Notes under the pieces: generated by a model | The model's database searches: none | Told to the model about the DNA's origin: nothing | What the model saw: only the letters and a program-made list of their open reading frames with translations | Shown: positions 60,217 to 61,589 of the stretch, in pieces | Position numbering within the stretch: the stretch's first letter is position 1 | How the letters are laid out: each line of letters opens with the position of its first letter | NCBI RefSeq assembly: GCF_020907985.1 | Contig: NZ_JAJJPA010000040.1 | Span: 1-61,589 of the forward strand | From: Kitasatospora humi | Lineage (GTDB): Bacteria > Actinomycetota > Actinomycetes > Streptomycetales > Streptomycetaceae | Direction: 5' to 3' | DNA length: 61,589 nt | Translations under genes and position numbers: made by a program

Positions 60217-60999
60217 ATGTCCGAGCTCTCCGTGCGGGATTTCTACGACGAGTTGGCCCACGACTACCACCTGATGTTTCGGGACTGGGACGCGAGCATG
60301 GCTTACCAGGCCGAGATACTGGACGGTCTTGTCAGCCTGTGTCTTGGAGCGGGACCGCACACCGTCCTGGACTGCTCGTGCGGGATCGGCACCCAGGCGA
60401 TCGGGCTGACCTTGGCCGGACACAAGGTCGTCGGCAGCGACCTGAGCCCGGTCGCCGCCGCGCGCGCCACCGCCGAGGCGTCGGCCCGGGGCAGCAGACT
60501 TCCGGCCGCTGCGGCCGACATGCGTCAACTTCCGTTCCGACCCGGGTCTTTCGACGTCGTCCTCTGCGCGGACAACTCACTCCCGCACCTGCTCTCCAGG
60601 CAAGATCTCCGGGCAGCGCTCCTCGGCATGAGGCGGGTGCTCCGAGACGGCGGACTGTTGATGATCACTGTCCGGGGCTACGACGAGGCGCGCCAGACCA
60701 AACCCACAGCGACACCTCCGCAGGTCTCGGACACACGCGACGGCCAGGTGATCACCTTCCAGCTGTGGCACTGGCATGAAGACGGCGAGCGCTACGACCT
60801 GGAGCACTTCCAGCTCACCCCCGCAGAGAGCACCTGGAAGGTCCGAGTCCGCCGGAGCACCTACTGGGCGCTGACCCGCTCGCAGTTGACCGAGTTCGTG
60901 GCTGAAGCCGGCTTCACCAACGTCACCTGGCACAGTCCGGACTCCAGCGGGTACTACCAGCCCGTGCTCACCGCACAGCGCCCTCACTCAGCGGGGTAG
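60217..60999 (+). CDS. SAM-dependent class I methyltransferase
   Basis: A 260-residue cytoplasmic methyltransferase. The SAM motif I is TVLDCSCGIGTQAIGLTLAG, motif II near DLSPVAAARATAEA (Asp ligand), then FDVVLCADNSLPHLL and GGLLMITVRG. The acceptor is unknown; the C-terminal half with YDLEHFQLTP recalls small-molecule methyltransferases. ATG 60217 was chosen over the GTG at 60208. It follows the transposase debris by 42 bases. Confidence 0.92.
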   Translation: MSELSVRDFYDELAHDYHLMFRDWDASMAYQAEILDGLVSLCLGAGPHTVLDCSCGIGTQAIGLTLAGHKVVGSDLSPVAAARATAEASARGSRLPAAAADMRQLPFRPGSFDVVLCADNSLPHLLSRQDLRAALLGMRRVLRDGGLLMITVRGYDEARQTKPTATPPQVSDTRDGQVITFQLWHWHEDGERYDLEHFQLTPAESTWKVRVRRSTYWALTRSQLTEFVAEAGFTNVTWHSPDSSGYYQPVLTAQRPHSAG

Positions 61000-61123
61000 T
61001 CCAGGCTTCCGCCTCCGACTCCCCGTTCGTCTATCGCAAACCGGTGAACGTTGCCGGTCAGAGCACTACGAAGCGACAGTGCTGGTCGCAGCCATCAACG
61101 AGTGGCTGTGACCCAAGTCGTCG

Positions 61124-61573
61124 CTACGGGAAGACGGGATTGCCGTCGTCACCGATCCATGGAGGCTGATCCGGCTCCCGGCCCACAGCTTGCCAAACAG
61201 CACGTGCGGCAGCGAACTTCACGTCACCAGGGCCCGTGTCTGCTGGCGCCGTGACGACTTCGACGACGGATACGAGCACGCCGCGGGCCGATTCCGGAAG
61301 ACGCGCGAGCGCGTACCAAGCGCCTTCCCATGCCTCTGCCTGGATCCGTTCGTCACCGGCATGGCTTGTGCACACGGCGGTGCCGTAGGCGCGGCCGCGC
61401 CACCCGAAAACATCGGGACTCATCCGTACTTCTGGCTCGCTGGCCACGGCTCCACGGACGGTGACTTGGGCAAACCGTGCCCACCGACTCGTCTGGCGCT
61501 GCAGCCTGTACTTCCCCTCCACGGTCCGCATTCTTCCGCACGCGCCCCGAACTGTGGGTGCCACAAAGATCAC
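61124..61573 (-). CDS. Unknown protein, may extend beyond window
   Basis: A 149-residue frame, open through the right edge. It has a beta-rich first half (MRTVEGKYRLQRQTSRWARF) and a conserved-looking end ADTGPGDVKFAAARAVWQAV, with YALARLPESARGVLVSVVEV in between. No signal peptide, membrane segment or known motif is seen. The true start could be at the internal ATG (about 61529-61531), which has GGAAGA before it, or outside the window. Confidence 0.5.
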   Translation of the reverse strand: MIFVAPTVRGACGRMRTVEGKYRLQRQTSRWARFAQVTVRGAVASEPEVRMSPDVFGWRGRAYGTAVCTSHAGDERIQAEAWEGAWYALARLPESARGVLVSVVEVVTAPADTGPGDVKFAAARAVWQAVGREPDQPPWIGDDGNPVFP

Positions 61574-61589
61574 TTTCGAAACAGGACCC

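Overview
The window is a high-GC actinobacterial chromosome segment. Genes use strongly GC-biased third positions, GTG and TTG starts are frequent, and the gene content is of the Streptomyces/Kitasatospora/Streptacidiphilus type (XRE-DUF397 pairs, DUF3097, HtpX-PspAB, tricorn homologue, Zur-controlled zinc uptake, CIRCE/HrcA). The species cannot be told from the sequence. No rRNA, tRNA, CRISPR array or complete insertion sequence was seen.

Left part, about 1-19.4 kb, looks accessory. It opens with the 3'-truncated argS gene, then a divergent NmrA-like/HxlR pair, a very small secreted peptide gene, and a MacB-type ABC exporter with a divergent NarL-type two-component system. A 41-residue ORF is translationally coupled between the exporter ATPase and permease. 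Next come a frameshifted membrane-protein gene, an XRE/DUF397 pair, several small unknown genes, a Tat-exported beta-trefoil candidate, a mycothiol-dependent isomerase-like protein, a GNAT enzyme, a MATE pump, an asparaginase, and an XRE regulator divergent from an MFS pump across a duplicated palindromic operator.

Middle and right, about 20-59.4 kb, is conserved housekeeping DNA. It holds glyS, the zinc regulon (znuA-znuC-znuB-zur) with a double Zur box, a WXG100 pair, recO-uppS and a TerB-like gene. It continues with leuA and a leucine attenuator leader, the run phoH-ybeY-CBS/DUF21-degenerate cytidine deaminase-small membrane protein-era, rnz, a HIT protein, a tricorn homologue, and hrcA-dnaJ-rsmE under a CIRCE element. 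Last come htpX-pspAB, a DUF3097 gene, hemW, a fatty acyl-CoA ligase, a heterodimeric ABC exporter, lepA, rpsT and holA. Most of this block lies on the minus strand and is punctuated by strong stem-loops.

The right end, 59.4-61.6 kb, has a small acidic unknown, an IS630-type transposase remnant, a methyltransferase and an unknown gene reaching the edge.

The least expected items are very short genes and signals: the 15-residue leader peptide of leuA, the 41-residue coupled ORF in the ABC operon, the 51-residue secreted peptide ending in Cys-Cys, a 49-residue membrane protein whose start lies in a long inverted repeat, and an emfourin-type inhibitor gene left behind a decayed M4 protease tail.
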